The notes beneath the pieces are model-generated. The model was not told where the DNA came from. It made no database searches and worked only from the letters and a program-made list of their open reading frames with translations. Shown piece by piece: positions 27,201 to 37,192 of a stretch of DNA of 64,000 nucleotides. A program made the position numbers and the translations under genes. This stretch comes from Paramoeba atlantica (lineage: Eukaryota > Discosea): assembly GCA_977017575.1 (NCBI GenBank), contig CDRNVI010000143.1:372001-436000 (forward strand). Reading direction: 5' to 3'. Positions within the stretch are counted from its first letter, which is position 1. Every line of letters starts with the position of its first letter.

Positions 27201-27318
27201 ATGGTTGAGGTGGGATTCGAACCCACGAACCCGAAGGACCAGAAGACTAAACACTGTATTTTTACAGCCAAGATTTAACTCTTGAGTCTGGCGCGTTTGA
27301 CCGCTTCGCTACCCAACC
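27201..27318 (-). tRNA. tRNA-Leu (CAA) with intron
   Basis: Minus strand, 118 nt. Acceptor GGTTGGG/CCTCAACC with discriminator A, D arm GCGAAGCGGTCAAACGC, anticodon stem CCAGA/TCTGG, anticodon CAA (27282-27284 on plus), long variable arm and T arm GTGGGTTCGAATCCCAC. About 35 nt of extra sequence right after the base 3' of the anticodon form the intron, the same position as in many eukaryotic tRNA-Leu(CAA) genes. A T-run follows on the minus strand. Confidence 0.93.
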
Positions 27319-27759
27319 AGATATATGACAATTACCCTTCAAGAGCACCTTTCTAAAGAGACCACACACACACACACACACACAGAGAAGACAATAAAAG
27401 ACAGGAGAAGTCCAAAGGGAATGCCACAAAATAATAGTTATGGCGGCACCATAAGACACCATCAGAAGATCCATTGCAGGCATTATGTCATTGAAAACAC
27501 ATCTTTTCTCCCTCAATGGTCTTGTTGCAGACCCAGAGCCGCACTGATCGCACCACCAACCCTTCCAGTTCCTTCTCATCACTTGAAGCAGAGCCATTTC
27601 CATATTGAGTGATGCATAACACATAGCACATGGATTTCATTTCTAATTGCAGCAATGGCACTCAGAGCAGCCACGCCCAAGCCATGAGGACACATCCACA
27701 CTTTCTTTGGCCAAAACCTTTGCAGCGGCATTTTGTTGTGTAAAAAAAGAAAAAAAAAA

Positions 27760-27832
27760 CTCCACCTGGAGGGTTCGAACCTCCGACCTTGTGGTTAACA
27801 GCCACACGCTCTGCCAACTGAGCTAAGGAGGA
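27760..27832 (-). tRNA. tRNA-Asn (GTT)
   Basis: 73 nt on the minus strand. D arm GCTCAGTTGGCAGAGC, anticodon stem TGTGG/CCACA with loop CTGTTAA, T arm GGAGGTTCGAACCCTCC. The acceptor TCCTCCT/AGGTGGA has one T-T mismatch at the fourth pair, which could be tolerated or mark early decay. Poly-A upstream on plus serves as T-run terminator. Confidence 0.88.
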
Positions 27833-28079
27833 ATGTATGGAAAAGATGTCGATTTTTTAGATTCACATTTTTCAAAGCCATTGGGATCCTTCAATTACTT
27901 GTCTCAAACATAAGCTGGAGGCAGTGTTGTACTCTTGTTGGGGGGAGGTCTTGCATTGATGAGGTTACCTTGCAAGTTTGAAGTCACATTCTACCAAGTG
28001 ATCTGATCACACAATTGGGATCATTGTGACTTTGTAAGAGCGGTTTCGACTTTTTTGTGCTTCGACCAAGGGGAAGTAT

Positions 28080-28620
28080 TTGTTTTTTGAATTTCACTCA
28101 ATTCGATATTTGTATCATGGGAGTCAAAGGTTGTAATCTTAAACAAAGAGAAGGAGAATTGATCAAATCTTTTGGATCAAAAGGTTCTGAAGATGGTCAG
28201 GTTGATGATGAACCAGTGTGGGTGTGGATGTGGATGAAGAAGGTTGAATTATTGTTGCTGATATTTCCAATCATTGAATTCAAGTGTTTAATTATTATTG
28301 ATAATGATTGGTCGGAAGATTCTTCTGAAGGGGTCAGTTTAACCAATCTTTACAATGTTGGCATTGATAGGAGGGGGATGGGAATATTGTTGTTTGTTTC
28401 TGATTTTGAGAATCATCAAATTCAAGTGATGGAATATGAAGGGAATTTTATTTGATGTTTTGGAACAGAAGGTTCAGGTGTGATTCTCAATATTCCATGG
28501 TCCAAGAGGGAGGTGTTGATGTGGATGGGGAAAGGTAGAATTGTTGTTTGTGATTCAGAAAATGGGAGAATGAGGGTGTTTTTAGAAGGAAGGAACATTT
28601 CTTTTTTTATTTGGTGATTT
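28080..28620 (+). pseudogene. Degenerate NHL-repeat gene fragment
   Basis: Alternating plus-strand frames show NHL beta-propeller repeat signatures: ELIKSFGSKGSEDGQ, then (shifted) a GVGVDEEG/IIVADISNH stretch, then FVSDFENHQIQVMEYEGNF, then VDGKGRIVVCDSENGRMRVF. At least three blades are recognisable but separated by frameshifts and stops, so it cannot make a full propeller. NHL proteins mostly mediate protein or RNA contacts. This is a relic of a host family gene caught between tRNA genes. Confidence 0.6.
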
Positions 28621-28874
28621 TCACATGAGTGAACCTCATTTATGGGGTTGTTGTTGTTGATTCATTTTGGATCAATTATTATTTCAGATTTTAAGAAGGA
28701 ATTTTAAAATTGAATTGTGGAACTAATTTGGAAGAGAGGAAGGGATTTTTTATTATTCTTTTTCATTTTCTCCCTTTTTATTTTCTCTTCTTCAAGAGGG
28801 TTTTTGTTTTTTTTGATTTTTTTTGATTGATTTTTTTGGTAATCCTTCTTACTTTGTTTCTCTCTTTCAACAAA

Positions 28875-28946
28875 TCCCCGATAGTATAGTTGGCAAAATC
28901 CCCGCCTGTCACGCGGGAGTCCCAGGTTCGATTCCCGGTCGGGGAG
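28875..28946 (+). tRNA. tRNA-Asp (GTC)
   Basis: 72 nt. Acceptor TCCCCGA/TCGGGGA, anticodon stem CCCGC/GCGGG with loop CTGTCAC (anticodon GTC), T arm CCAGGTTCGATTCCCGG, followed by a T-run. Confidence 0.95.
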
Positions 28947-28949
28947 GAT

Positions 28950-30120
28950 TTTTTTTTCTCTTTCTCTTTCTTTTTCTTTTTTTTGATTCAATCCAAAAAT
29001 ACATGAAAAAAAGAGGAATTCTTCAAATTTTGTGTCTTCAAAAGATCAAAGTGATATGGTTTTTTTCTTTTTTTCTTTTTTTTTTTCTCTCTTCTCTTTT
29101 TTCTCTTCTATTTTTATTTTTTGATTCTCTCTCCTTTTTTCTGATTTCTTTGAACTCACACTAATAATAATAAATCACAAGATATGAAAGGGTCTCTGTT
29201 TTGCAAACTCCAATGCCTATGGTGATCTCTTCTTTCTCCTCTTTTGGGTTTCCTCTTTCTTTTCTTCTTTTCTCTTTCTATCTTCTTTTATCCATTTTGT
29301 TGTTTTTCTTTTTGTTTTGATTTTAGGATTGGTTTTTTCCATTCTTCATCCTTTTTTCCCAAAAAATTTTTTGTTGAAGAAAGACTTATTTTTATAATTG
29401 AAGTCAAAAACAAGAAAATGTTGAAAAAATCAGAGGAGCAACTCACCCAAAAATGAGAAAAAGAGAGAGAAGAGGATGCAAGATCTATTTTTCAACATAA
29501 AAAAAAAGATGAATAATTCTCAAAAAAAAATAAGGAACTTTAAAACAAACTCAAAAACAAATTGGATTAAAACAAAATAAAAAGAACCAAAAAATCAAAC
29601 CCCAAATTATTTTTTGGAACAGTACTTTTTGTGATATCATAAAACTTCAACAGCCACAAAGTTCAACTTCAATTGGTCTCTTCTATTGCAAAGTGAACAA
29701 TCACCATATATTCACCCTTGACAACAATCATTCTCTTGCCAACAAAAAATTGAAATCATCTCATGTGAAAAATTTTCGCTTCCACAGATTGTGTATGAAA
29801 ATCTTTTGTTTTTTCTTATTCACCAGATCAAAAGCTGTTTGAAAATCTTCCTCTTAGTGAGTTGTTTCAAAAATTTTGGTCCATTCTCCAATTACTTTGT
29901 TGTGCAATGGAAGAGGGCCTTTCATTTTTTGGAAAGAAATTTTTTTTACCCCTTTTCTGTTTCTTTCCAAGCAATTTGTTACCATCACCCAAAAAAAAGA
30001 GAAAAACAGAGAAAACCAAATTTTTCCAAAATGAATTTGAGTGTCACACAACAAACTTCAATTGGAGCAAAAGAGTGTTTGGGGAAACTTTTTTTCTTTT
30101 TTTTTTTGAAAATTAAAAAA
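28950..30120. other. AT-rich spacer without a gene
   Basis: Polypyrimidine stretches (29040-29150, 29230-29330) and A/T-rich DNA. No coding or RNA feature recognised. Confidence 0.5.
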
Positions 30121-30125
30121 AAAAA

Positions 30126-30198
30126 AGCCACTAAAGGGGCTCGAACCCTTGACCACTAGGTTAAAAGCCTAGCGCTCTACCGACTGAGCTATAGTGGC
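30126..30198 (-). tRNA. tRNA-Lys (TTT)
   Basis: Minus strand. Acceptor GCCACTA/TAGTGGC, D arm GCTCAGTCGGTAGAGC, anticodon stem CTAGG/CCTAG with loop CTTTTAA, T arm with GGGTTCGAGCCCC. Followed by a T-run on its own strand. Confidence 0.95.
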
Positions 30199-30424
30199 AT
30201 TTGTTGAAAAAAGTCAAATTTTTTAGTGTGATGGGGGGGGCTGATTTTGATGGAAGAAGGAAAAAGAAGAAAAGGACACTCAAATCGAAAAAAAAGAGGT
30301 TTTTAATTCCTTCTTGAGCAAAACAACAAAGACAAAAGAAAACCCCATTCAATTCCCAACCAACCAACAACAAGGAAAAGGAGGAGATTTATTTTTTTTC
30401 AATTTTTTTTTCAAAAAAATAAAT

Positions 30425-30497
30425 TGCTCATTACAGGGATCGAACCTGTGACCTCCGCGTTATTAGCACGGCGCTCTACCGACTAAGCTAAACGAGC
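30425..30497 (-). tRNA. tRNA-Ile (AAT)
   Basis: Minus strand. Acceptor GCTCGTT/AATGAGC plus discriminator A, D arm GCTTAGTCGGTAGAGC, anticodon loop CTAATAA (AAT), T arm CAGGTTCGATCCCTG. Confidence 0.94.
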
Positions 30498-30890
30498 ATT
30501 TCTGAAAAATGACCCAATTTTTTGGCTTTCCAGTGGGAAAAATTTCTGGAGAAACAGAAAAACAAAGTGAAAAACAAAGAAAAAGAGCAGAAAAAGGAAA
30601 AATATACAAATGAAAAAAGTGATTGGAGAAAATGAAGGTGAAAATCAATTTTTATTGTTAATTCACAAAAAATGGAGGAAAAAACATAGCCTGATTTCCC
30701 CAAATAATATTATTTTTCAGGATTTCCCAAAGATTCTTTTTTTTTCTTTTTCAAAGGGAAGGGAAAACCTTTTCAAAATCAAAATTGAAAGATTATTTTT
30801 CATTCAAAAAAAAAAAGTAAAAGAAAAAAAAATGTTTGAAGTCAAAAAAAAGAGGAAAAAATTCAAAAACAAAACAAAGAAAAAAAAATT

Positions 30891-30974
30891 CGTCGGAAGC
30901 AGGATTTGAACCTACGCCCCGTTTCCAGGATGTGATTTCTAGTCACACGTCTTAGACCACTCGACCATTCCGAC
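30891..30974 (-). tRNA. tRNA-Ser (AGA)
   Basis: Minus strand, 84 nt. Acceptor GTCGGAA/TTCCGAC with discriminator G, anticodon stem TGTGA/TCACA with loop CTAGAAA (AGA), long class II variable arm, T arm with GGTTCAAATCC. The length and long variable arm are typical of tRNA-Ser. Confidence 0.94.
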
Positions 30975-31226
30975 ATTTCATAAAAAATGAGTGAAAAAAA
31001 GCAGAGAATAAGGAAAAAGAGCAGGAGAGAAAGAAAAGGGGCAAACCAAAAACAAGGGGGGAAAGGCTTAAAAGTTTGAAAAAAGTTTTAAATTTCTTGA
31101 AAAGAGGAAGAACAGGAAGAAGAGACAGATGATAAAGAGAAAGATGGAGAAAAGCAGAAGGACAAAAGAAAGAAAAGACAAAAGACTCAAAATTCGACGG
31201 TCGAAATTTTGATTGACTTTTTTCTT

Positions 31227-31266
31227 TCAATGGTCGAAATTTTTGATGTTTTTTTCGACCATTGAA
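31227..31266. repeat. Perfect 14-bp inverted repeat, hairpin
   Basis: TTCAATGGTCGAAA and its exact reverse complement TTTCGACCATTGAA, separated by ~12 T-rich bases. More TCGACGG/GGTCGAA pieces lie on both sides (31195-31315), so it is part of a small cluster of related dyads. Confidence 0.7.
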
Positions 31267-31575
31267 GTTATTTTTTCGACGGTTGATGTTTTTCTTGGGT
31301 TTTTTTCGATGGTCAAAAGTTTGGACAATGGAAGAAGATCAAGTTGAGGCTGTTTGTGAGCTGAGGTGGGCAATGACATCAGCTAACTTTCAGGGTGTTG
31401 AAACCTCTCCAGTGGTCCGATTCAAACCCACAAATCGCCCCAACTACAAGTGCAGCAGCTTGAGCCCACCCCCATGTGTGGAGAACTGTCACATGCAGAG
31501 AGAGAGAGAGAGAGTGAGATTCTCAACAAAATGAAACAACCCACCACAACACAACAGTTCTTTTTTGGTTTTTTC

Positions 31576-31619
31576 CGGCTCTCACCCGGCCACCCCGGGT
31601 TCGATTCCCGGCAAGGGAG
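31576..31619 (+). pseudogene. Truncated tRNA-Glu (CTC anticodon), 3' half only
   Basis: From the anticodon arm to the acceptor 3' strand this matches the tRNA-Glu at 15978-16049, with loop CTCTCAC (CTC instead of TTC). The acceptor 5' strand and D arm are missing. The upstream flank AACAGTTCTTTTTTG is shared with the intact gene's flank (15947-15961). So it looks like a copied locus that lost ~50 bp between flank and anticodon arm. Confidence 0.85.
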
Positions 31620-31875
31620 CTTTTTTTTTCAATTCCTTTTTTTTTTCTGATGTGTTGTGTTGTTTCTTTTTCTCCAAATGTGTTCTTTGTTCCTTTTCTT
31701 TCTTTTTTTTTTGATAATCTTTCCCAAAGAATCAAGAATAATTTTTGAATCAAAAGAAGGTGAACCCCAAAGAGTTGATTTGAAAAAAAAAAAAAGATAT
31801 CTTTGAGTTTGGACATCAAAAACACAAAACTGATTCAATTTCAAAAAAAAAAAAAAAAAAAAAAAAAGAAAAAAA

Positions 31876-31902
31876 AATGCCGAAAACGTGGATCGAACAC
31901 GT

Positions 31903-31934
<32 letters not shown>

Positions 31935-31948
31935 GCTGAGCTATTTCG
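31876..31948 (-). tRNA. tRNA-Phe (GAA)
   Basis: Minus strand. Acceptor GCCGAAA/TTTCGGC with discriminator A, D arm GCTCAGCTGGGAGAGC, anticodon stem TCAGA/TCTGA with loop CTGAAGA (GAA), T arm CGTGTTCGATCCACG. A long A-run on plus provides its T-run terminator. Confidence 0.95.
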
Positions 31949-32638
31949 GCTTTTCTGGAAAAAAAGACCATTTTTTGGGAACACAGGTACTTGTGAAGGG
32001 GATTGTCTGATTGGAACATTGGAAAACATCAAAAATTCCCTTTTTTGAAACCACTTTTTTGTGTTTTTGAGTGTTTTTTGGGATTAAAATATTCTCAAAA
32101 TGAATTTTTGATACATGTTTAAACTGTTGTGATTTGGTGAAAGCTCTTTTTGAACACAAAGCACTAGATTTGTAGCACTAAAATCAACTTTGTTGTTTTG
32201 TGTTGGAACCACAAGGGCAGACACAGATGTACAAGGGCAAGATCTGTATCCCATTTGGAAACTCCGCTCCAACAAAAATATTTCCCACTTGGAACTTGGA
32301 GCAACGCTTCAGAGAGTTCATTTAGGGTGACATTGGCCAGTGTCTCCCTGATTGCATTCAGTATCCCTTCTTGTTGAACTCTTTTTCTCAAAACCAATTT
32401 TTCCTTTCATTATTTTTTTCGATCCACACAGACTTTGTTCTTGATTTTCCAAATAACAATTACAGAAATACTCTTTTCGATTTTTGGACTGTTGGAGTTC
32501 TTCTGGGTTTGGAAGGATGGAGTGGGGTAATTCAGGATGAAGAGAAAGAAGACCTTGGATTCATCCCTCAGCCAACAAAAAAAAGCGTCCACAAACTTCC
32601 CAAAAAAGGAGATTGTGATGTTCTTCATTGTTTTTCGT

Positions 32639-32828
32639 TAAAGTCTCATAGCCAAAGGTAAGAGATCAAATTGGATTTGGAAAATGTTTTAATGAATGAA
32701 ATCAAAATAAAAAGTGTTTTGTAATTCTCGGAAAATGAAATTTCCATTTTCCGGAAAATAAATTGTTTTCGCTGAATGGATTATTTGCATGATCAATCCA
32801 GGAATAAGAAATCGGTCGGCAGATTTCG
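32639..32828 (+). repeat. Dispersed repeat R2, copy 1
   Basis: About 190 bp matching 44119-44322: GTTAAAGTCTC, AGCCAAAGGTAAGAG, AAATTGGATTTGGAAAATG, AGTGTTTTGTAATTCT, AATTGTTTTCGCTGAA, then AATAAGAAATCGGTCGGCAG. The two copies differ by small indels and substitutions. In the second copy it directly follows the tyrosine-recombinase relic, so it may be an element end. Confidence 0.75.
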
Positions 32829-32858
32829 GGAAACAAAAGATTGAAAAGGACAGTCAAT

Positions 32859-33625
32859 ATTCCAGGGTGACCTTCCCAGGTGACTTTTTGAAGCTTGAAT
32901 AACTTTGGAAAGGAATGGAATTTGAAAAAACTTAAACATGAAGTGAATTAACAATATTTTTAAAGATTTTTGAGTTCCATTTGCTCATGGAAGAGTGCTC
33001 ATTCAATACCTTAAAATTGAGCTAACATCAAAAAGACCCCTAATTTTTTTTTAAAAAAAATTCTAAAAAATCAAAAAAAAATATTGAGCCTCATGAGAAT
33101 CAAGTTTAAGAAAGAAAATAACTTTTTTTTCAATCCTACCAAAAAAAAATAAAAAAAAATTAATTTTGAAGTTCATAAACATCAAAAAACAATTTTTTAT
33201 GAGCCATCGAAAGTGCACAACACATCATAAAAAAAATTCCGGATTTTTTTTTTTTTGGATATTGGCAAAATTGGGTGGGAATTTTTTTTTGTTTGAGAGT
33301 GTGTCAAGGGCTTTGTAGGAGAGAACAATTTTTTTTTAATTTTTTTTTCTTTTCTTATTGGAATAAGGTTCTTATAACCCCCTTCTTGTGAGTTTAGTTT
33401 TCTCTTCTGTGACTCTGAGAATTTTTTTTTTTGAAGGTCGTACCCAAGGTAGTACCAAAAAATCAATTTTTCTCTTTTGGATTGAGACATTTCACAGATG
33501 TTTGGGGGGGGAAAAATTGAAAAAAATATTGTGGTTGATGTGATAAAAAAAGATTTTTAACTTTCAGTAATCCTCCCTTGAAATCAATGATTCAAAAAGT
33601 CACCTGGGAAGGTCACCCAGGAATT
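32859..33625. mobile_element. Non-autonomous element with 35-bp inverted repeats (MITE-like)
   Basis: Left end (32859-32893) and right end (33591-33625) are inverted repeats with a single mismatch, built around GGGTGACCTTCCCAGGTGAC and TTTTTGAA. The 767-bp interior is A/T-rich with no coding capacity. A fragment of the same end (CCAGGGTGACCTTTCTTGAA) recurs at ~53182. The exact element limits and TSD are unclear: flanks CAGTCAAT and ATTGACAG are themselves nearly inverted, so the TIR may extend outward. Confidence 0.65.
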
Positions 33626-33975
33626 GACAGTTCATCAACTAGAAAGATCGCCCTGATCTCCTCTCTTTTGAGGACTGGATGAATACTTGTTCAAGGGAGT
33701 TCTTTGTGAGTTATGCCCACCAAAGTTTGCACCCAAGTCCAATTAAGTTGACATACCCAAGATGAAAATATTTTTATCCAATTACCACATGACTATTTGC
33801 CAAGGACAGAACTGAAAACCTTGTGAGTCTTCAAATTTGGGACGATTTTCAAAAACTTGTTAAATTGTCAAAAACAAAGATGAAGGACCTCTCAAACTCA
33901 ACAGTGAATGAAGCAAAGACCATTGGGAAGCGACTCAACGGCAGCAAAAAGTGGATAAAAAAGAAGAAAAAAAAA

Positions 33976-34048
33976 TGGAGATGCCGGGTTTCGATCCCGG
34001 TACCTTCCGCATGCTAAGCGGACGCGATACCAACTTCGCCACACCCCC
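33976..34048 (-). tRNA. tRNA-Ala (AGC)
   Basis: Minus strand. Acceptor GGGGGTG/CATCTCC with two G-T pairs, anticodon stem TCCGC/GCGGA with loop TTAGCAT (AGC), T stem CCGGG/CCCGG with loop ATCGAAA (A at the usual T54). A complete cloverleaf with a T-run following. Confidence 0.9.
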
Positions 34049-34437
34049 TTTTCTTGAAAAGTTGAAGCAAAGATTGAATGTCTTTCATTTTCAGATCCCC
34101 TTGACCAGAAAAGAGGTTTTCCATTTTGAGGCTGTGAAGAGAGCCTCCAGCAAGAAATGAGAAGAATGTCCATAGAGAAGAAGGATGACTGGTTTATCTT
34201 TTTGTCTGGCAATTTTGTTTTTCCAAGCAATGAAGAGGAGCATATTAATCTTCCCAACTTTCTAGCAGTTAAGCCATGGCTTGAAAAATGCTGTTAATCA
34301 TCAAGGGTGTTTTTGATTTTGAGACGTGGATTCTTATGAGGGCCAATCTTTGATTGGCACAAGATCCAAAGAATCCTAGTCGAGACTTAGCAAAAACACC
34401 TGAGACTGATTTGCATTTGTCGAGTCATTGCTTCAAC

Positions 34438-36700
34438 ATTTTATCCAGGGTTGCAGTGGGTCAAAGTCGAAGGGCTGAGCTGGTCGACCAGCCTGGGCTG
34501 GTGAGATCAAATATCCTGATTCACTCCACAAAGATTCAATCTTTGTTGACGCACCAGGGGTACAACAAAACTTTCGAAAAAGAGAGAAGATCTTTTCGAA
34601 TCTTGAAAGGAAAAGTGAGAAACTGATTGACGAAAACAACAAAAAAAGTCAAACCCGTGGCTCTTGAACCAATCACCAGGTGCCTCTTTTGGACAACAAG
34701 GAGGAGCAATGAGATACCTCTCATATTCCGTGCAGGTATCTCTTTGTTCATTCGTTCAGAGGACATGAGTTCCATGTTCCATGAGACCTGGTGGTTCTTG
34801 CGGTGCCACCTCCATTAACTGTGGGTTAACTTTCTCAAATTCTCTCTAAGAAAAAAAGTGAATTAACTTTTAAAAAAAATAGAGAAAACAATCAAGCCTT
34901 TCCCAAAAAAGAAGTCTCATCCCAAAACTCGCCTCCCTTGAGAGAATCTTTTGTTTGGGGATCAAAAAGAGCACTCATCCAGTGGGGTCCCTTCTTGACT
35001 GCAGAAATGAGTCGGTTGTTGAGTCCCTCCACAATTGAATTCCGGACCACCTCTGCATCACCAGTCTCCAACTCGTCCAGCTCAGCATACACCTTTTTCA
35101 AATGGAGAAGAGATGGAATTGCCAGTGCGAGGGTTGGCTTTGTTTTTTGGTCAAATAGTTTTGTCACAAGGCGGAGAGGAAGAAGAACTTTCTGGAGATC
35201 AAACAATAAGTCCCATTGGTTTTGAAACAGTTGTTTTTTTCTCTTTTTCAGCTCTGCCTCTGTAGAAGCAACACCACCATTTTCTTCAAGAACTGGGAAA
35301 ATATGGAGTATGGCTCATTCAAAAAATGTTTCAAAGAAATAAATAATAAAAAACTTGATTTTCGAGCACTCTCTCAATCATCGTCAATGTTGAATTTCAA
35401 CAAGTCGGAACATCCTTTTTTAGTTTTCTCCCCTTCAAACCCTCCAGTTCCTGAAAATTCTTGAGCGCTTTGAGACTCTTCGGTGACTTCTTGAAAAACG
35501 AACAGATTTTCCTTGTTGTCTTCAAGGTGGCAATAGTGAGCAAAGACCTATCGAGTGCATCCTGTTCAGGACATGTCCAATGCATGGGATCCATTGGAGA
35601 CCAAGTTGGGCGACCATTTTGGGCATGACTGCGGTGGTGTCTGTTGTGAATGTTTGAATTTGACGTTCCTTGATTGGGCGATTCAACTCTCGTCACCAAA
35701 ACCCCATATTCTTCAAGAGATTGTCGGACTGAAATTTCGAGGTCGTCCGCAGTTTGTTCATCTTTGGGAAGGCACTTCAGGAGCAAAGCATGCCAGATCC
35801 CTTGTTGGTCGAGAAAATGGAGGATGATTCCAAAATATGAATCCCCAGCAGCAGAGGTCCAACCATCCGCAGAAAGACCACCTGAAAGAAGATAACAATG
35901 GAGTTACAGTTTCAAAGCCCTTGTGAGGAGTCCAACTTCTGCCGTCAAAATGCCTTTCATCGTTTCAACACTTGGAGGATCATATCCAGGATGAAGGGCT
36001 CTCACAAACTCCTTGAACTTTTCGCTGTTAACAAAGGAAAAAGGCAAATGTCTCTCAGTCATCCAATGGAAGAGTTTTTTGTTTACTTCTTGTCGATGAT
36101 CAGCAGAGATCAAATATTCATTGAGTTTTCGAATTTTCGGTGGTCACTCAACAACTGCCCAAGGGACGAGAACACCATGTTTTTTCTCCAGGTTGCCTTT
36201 TGAGAGATTCAGTTCCCGTGTTGATGGAACGCACTGTTGGTTGTATTTGTGAAAGAGGAATTTCTTTCACATCAACTGGCCAACATGGCAAGCAGACGAT
36301 TGAGTTTGGATCCGCAGGGTGTCGCCGAAAATAGTCCCACACAGCTGAAGTTCTTTTTTCCAGTCTTTTGAGTTTCGCTCGTACAATGATTTGATGAGGG
36401 TCCATTGTAAATGTAATTTAAAAAGTCTTTTTCTCAAAACAGAAAAGTAAAAACAGTTATTTTTGAAACCAGTTTTTGAAGAATGTCACAAAGCCAATAC
36501 TTTATTTCCACCTCATCTGTGGAGGCATTGTCCATAGGTGATGTGGACCAATCACTGGCTTCCACATCATTTTTCATCCACGGATGACAAAGGAGTGCTT
36601 GACTGGTCGACCCAGGCCGGCCCTTGGTCGGCTAGCCGACCCAACAAAAAAATCGCCAACCTGCTCAACCCGCCTTAGCCGCTTCAACCCTGATTTGATC
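34438..36700 (-). mobile_element. Decayed hAT-family DNA transposon
   Basis: Element 34446-36692. The left end starts CAGGGTTGCAGTGGG and the right end, in reverse complement, CAGGGTTGAAGCGG, a typical short hAT TIR. Flanking 8-bp duplications are ATTTTATC (34438-34445) and ATTTGATC (36693-36700), one mismatch. Eight bases is the hAT TSD length. The interior carries a broken transposase on the minus strand. Confidence 0.8.
34640..36405 (-). pseudogene. hAT transposase, frameshifted
   Basis: Pieces occur in the right order on the minus strand. A BED zinc finger is near 36350-36270 (SAVWDYFRRH, then CLPC). The N-terminal hAT segment is at 36113-35904 (LPFSFVNSEKF, YDPPS). The middle is at 35786-35397, with a KSPKSLKALKNFQ stretch and KKDVPT just before the expected RWNS. 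The C-terminal core is at 35206-34892 (KPTLALAIPSLLHLKK, MSALFDPQTKD). The remains of the hATC dimerisation domain are at ~34760-34640 (ERYLIAPP, then WF). Stops and frame changes separate these pieces, so no full protein can be made. Confidence 0.8.
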
Positions 36701-36744
36701 CACTTTTTGATGCTGTCAAAGGAAGTCCCAAAAAGAAAGTGGAC

Positions 36745-36815
36745 CTGAAAATTCTGCATAGATTAAAATATGAGATTAAAAAATTCTGCATAGATTAAAA
36801 TATGAGATTAAAAAA
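36745..36815 (+). repeat. Tandem duplication, two ~31-bp units
   Basis: AATTCTGCATAGATTAAAAT plus ATGAGATTAAAA, twice in direct succession just outside the right end of the hAT element. Confidence 0.8.
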
Positions 36816-37001
36816 TTTGGAGTCATGTTTTTCATTTTTTCATTTCTCTTTTTGTTTGGAAAATGGCTCAAACTGTGTCTGGGAGAGCGTTGTCATGTCG
36901 AAAATGGGATCCCTGATGCTGCCAAACCAATCTTGTTAGCGGAAGCAAACCTTGATGAAACTTGAAAGGCTGTGCAACAGTTCTTGGCTGAGGTCACAAC
37001 T
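36800..37001 (+). pseudogene. Left part of tyrosine-recombinase relic interrupted by the Ty3 element
   Basis: A short plus-strand frame (36930-37001, with AAKPILLAEANLDE) leads into the left LTR. It continues beyond the right LTR at 43582 when the retrotransposon and one TSD are disregarded. It has stops and no domain of its own; the link to the recombinase is by position. Confidence 0.4.
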
Positions 37002-37192
37002 TGTAAAATGATAGTTTTTACAGTGAATAATAAAAGCAATCAAAATGTTGTTGTGCAATTTGAGAATTTGAAAAGTGAACGTTGGACCGTTTCAGAATTT
37101 GGCGGTTCCACGTCAGCACTCATTCTCCTTTATTTAGTAAATCAAAAAGGCATAGATGTCTTTATCAAGGAGTCGTCGATTTCTCCGTTGCA
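37002..37192 (-). repeat. 3' LTR of the Ty3 element
   Basis: 191 bp, identical by eye to 43387-43577. The gag-pol stop codon (37134) lies inside this LTR, so the last ~19 codons of pol are LTR-encoded. Confidence 0.95.
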
